This document shows, one piece after another, positions 54,851 through 54,856 of a stretch of 54,856 nucleotides of DNA. Source of the stretch: Pseudomonas fontis (lineage in GTDB: Bacteria > Pseudomonadota > Gammaproteobacteria > Pseudomonadales > Pseudomonadaceae); contig NZ_JAMDGY010000055.1 in assembly GCF_028656955.1 (NCBI RefSeq), positions 1 through 54,856 of the forward strand, written 5' to 3'. Position numbers and translations under genes: made by a program. The number at the start of each line of letters is the position of its first letter. Within the stretch, counting starts at the first letter, position 1. The notes under the pieces were generated by a model, which was given only the letters and a program-made list of their open reading frames with translations, ran no database searches and had not been told where the DNA came from.

Positions 54851-54856
54851 TGTATG

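Larger units (their letters stand above)
54376..54856. other. 481-bp region after gap: terminator, GC-rich stretch and nested inverted-repeat element
   Basis: No real gene is visible. The terminator is at 54396-54425. A G-rich stretch (about 54470-54650) with short hairpins follows, and then the inverted-repeat element at 54654-54850. Short open frames here read through the repeat and look like by-products of its base composition. Confidence 0.6.

Overview
The window is a gene-dense, GC-rich stretch of chromosome from a fluorescent Pseudomonas, most likely the P. putida group. The basis is gene content and order: an Aer-type receptor beside acnA; fadB-fadA; topA; lexA-sulA; psrA; nagZ; mfd; a long-form gap gene. 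The intergenic palindromes of the P. putida REP type agree. Almost everything is core genome. I see no prophage, transposase, integrase, CRISPR array, toxin-antitoxin pair or defence island.

Layout. 1-5.1 kb: 3' part of an ammonium transporter, a KefB/C-type antiporter, a glutaredoxin-like protein, an M15-type peptidase, an unknown small gene under a near-ideal LexA box, and an RluA-type pseudouridine synthase. 5.1-15.3 kb: Aer-type receptor, CPBP protease, acnA, rlmM, tusA, a MATE exporter, pdxB and a 57-residue protein. 15.5-22.1 kb: ABC exporter, chemoreceptor, glycine-zipper protein, tRNA-Pro(CGG), YgdI-type lipoprotein, moaB-moeA. 22.1-29.3 kb: glycosyltransferase, YegS-type lipid kinase, a NarL-type two-component pair, an Hpt-like protein, cheV and a MOSC protein. 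29.6-34.7 kb: slt, uup, universal stress protein and a small membrane protein. 35.3-43.8 kb: fadBA, DUF1653 protein, topA, two small conserved genes, sulA and lexA. 44.0-54.4 kb: psrA, a YkuD protein, nagZ, a SNF2 helicase, a CsiV-like protein, mfd and gap.

Regulatory logic visible in the DNA. SOS: LexA boxes precede lexA (two) and the unknown gene at 3826. Motility: FliA (sigma-28) type promoters with 14-nt spacers precede aer, the chemoreceptor at 17564 and cheV, tying three dispersed chemotaxis genes to the flagellar regulon. Fatty acids: psrA carries two overlapping PsrA operators, and its likely target fadBA lies 7 kb away. Cell-wall recycling: nagZ follows a YkuD protein without signal peptide.

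Non-coding structure is the most unusual part. There are five REP pairs of two sequence classes. A 94-nt cloverleaf element occurs twice in opposite orientation, and its four differences all fall in unpaired positions. A 197-bp element with nested inverted repeats sits at the right end. I did not find a convincing new multi-gene system; the best leads are the cloverleaf element, the right-end element, the SOS small gene, the Hpt-like/cheV pair and the cytosolic YkuD enzyme next to nagZ.
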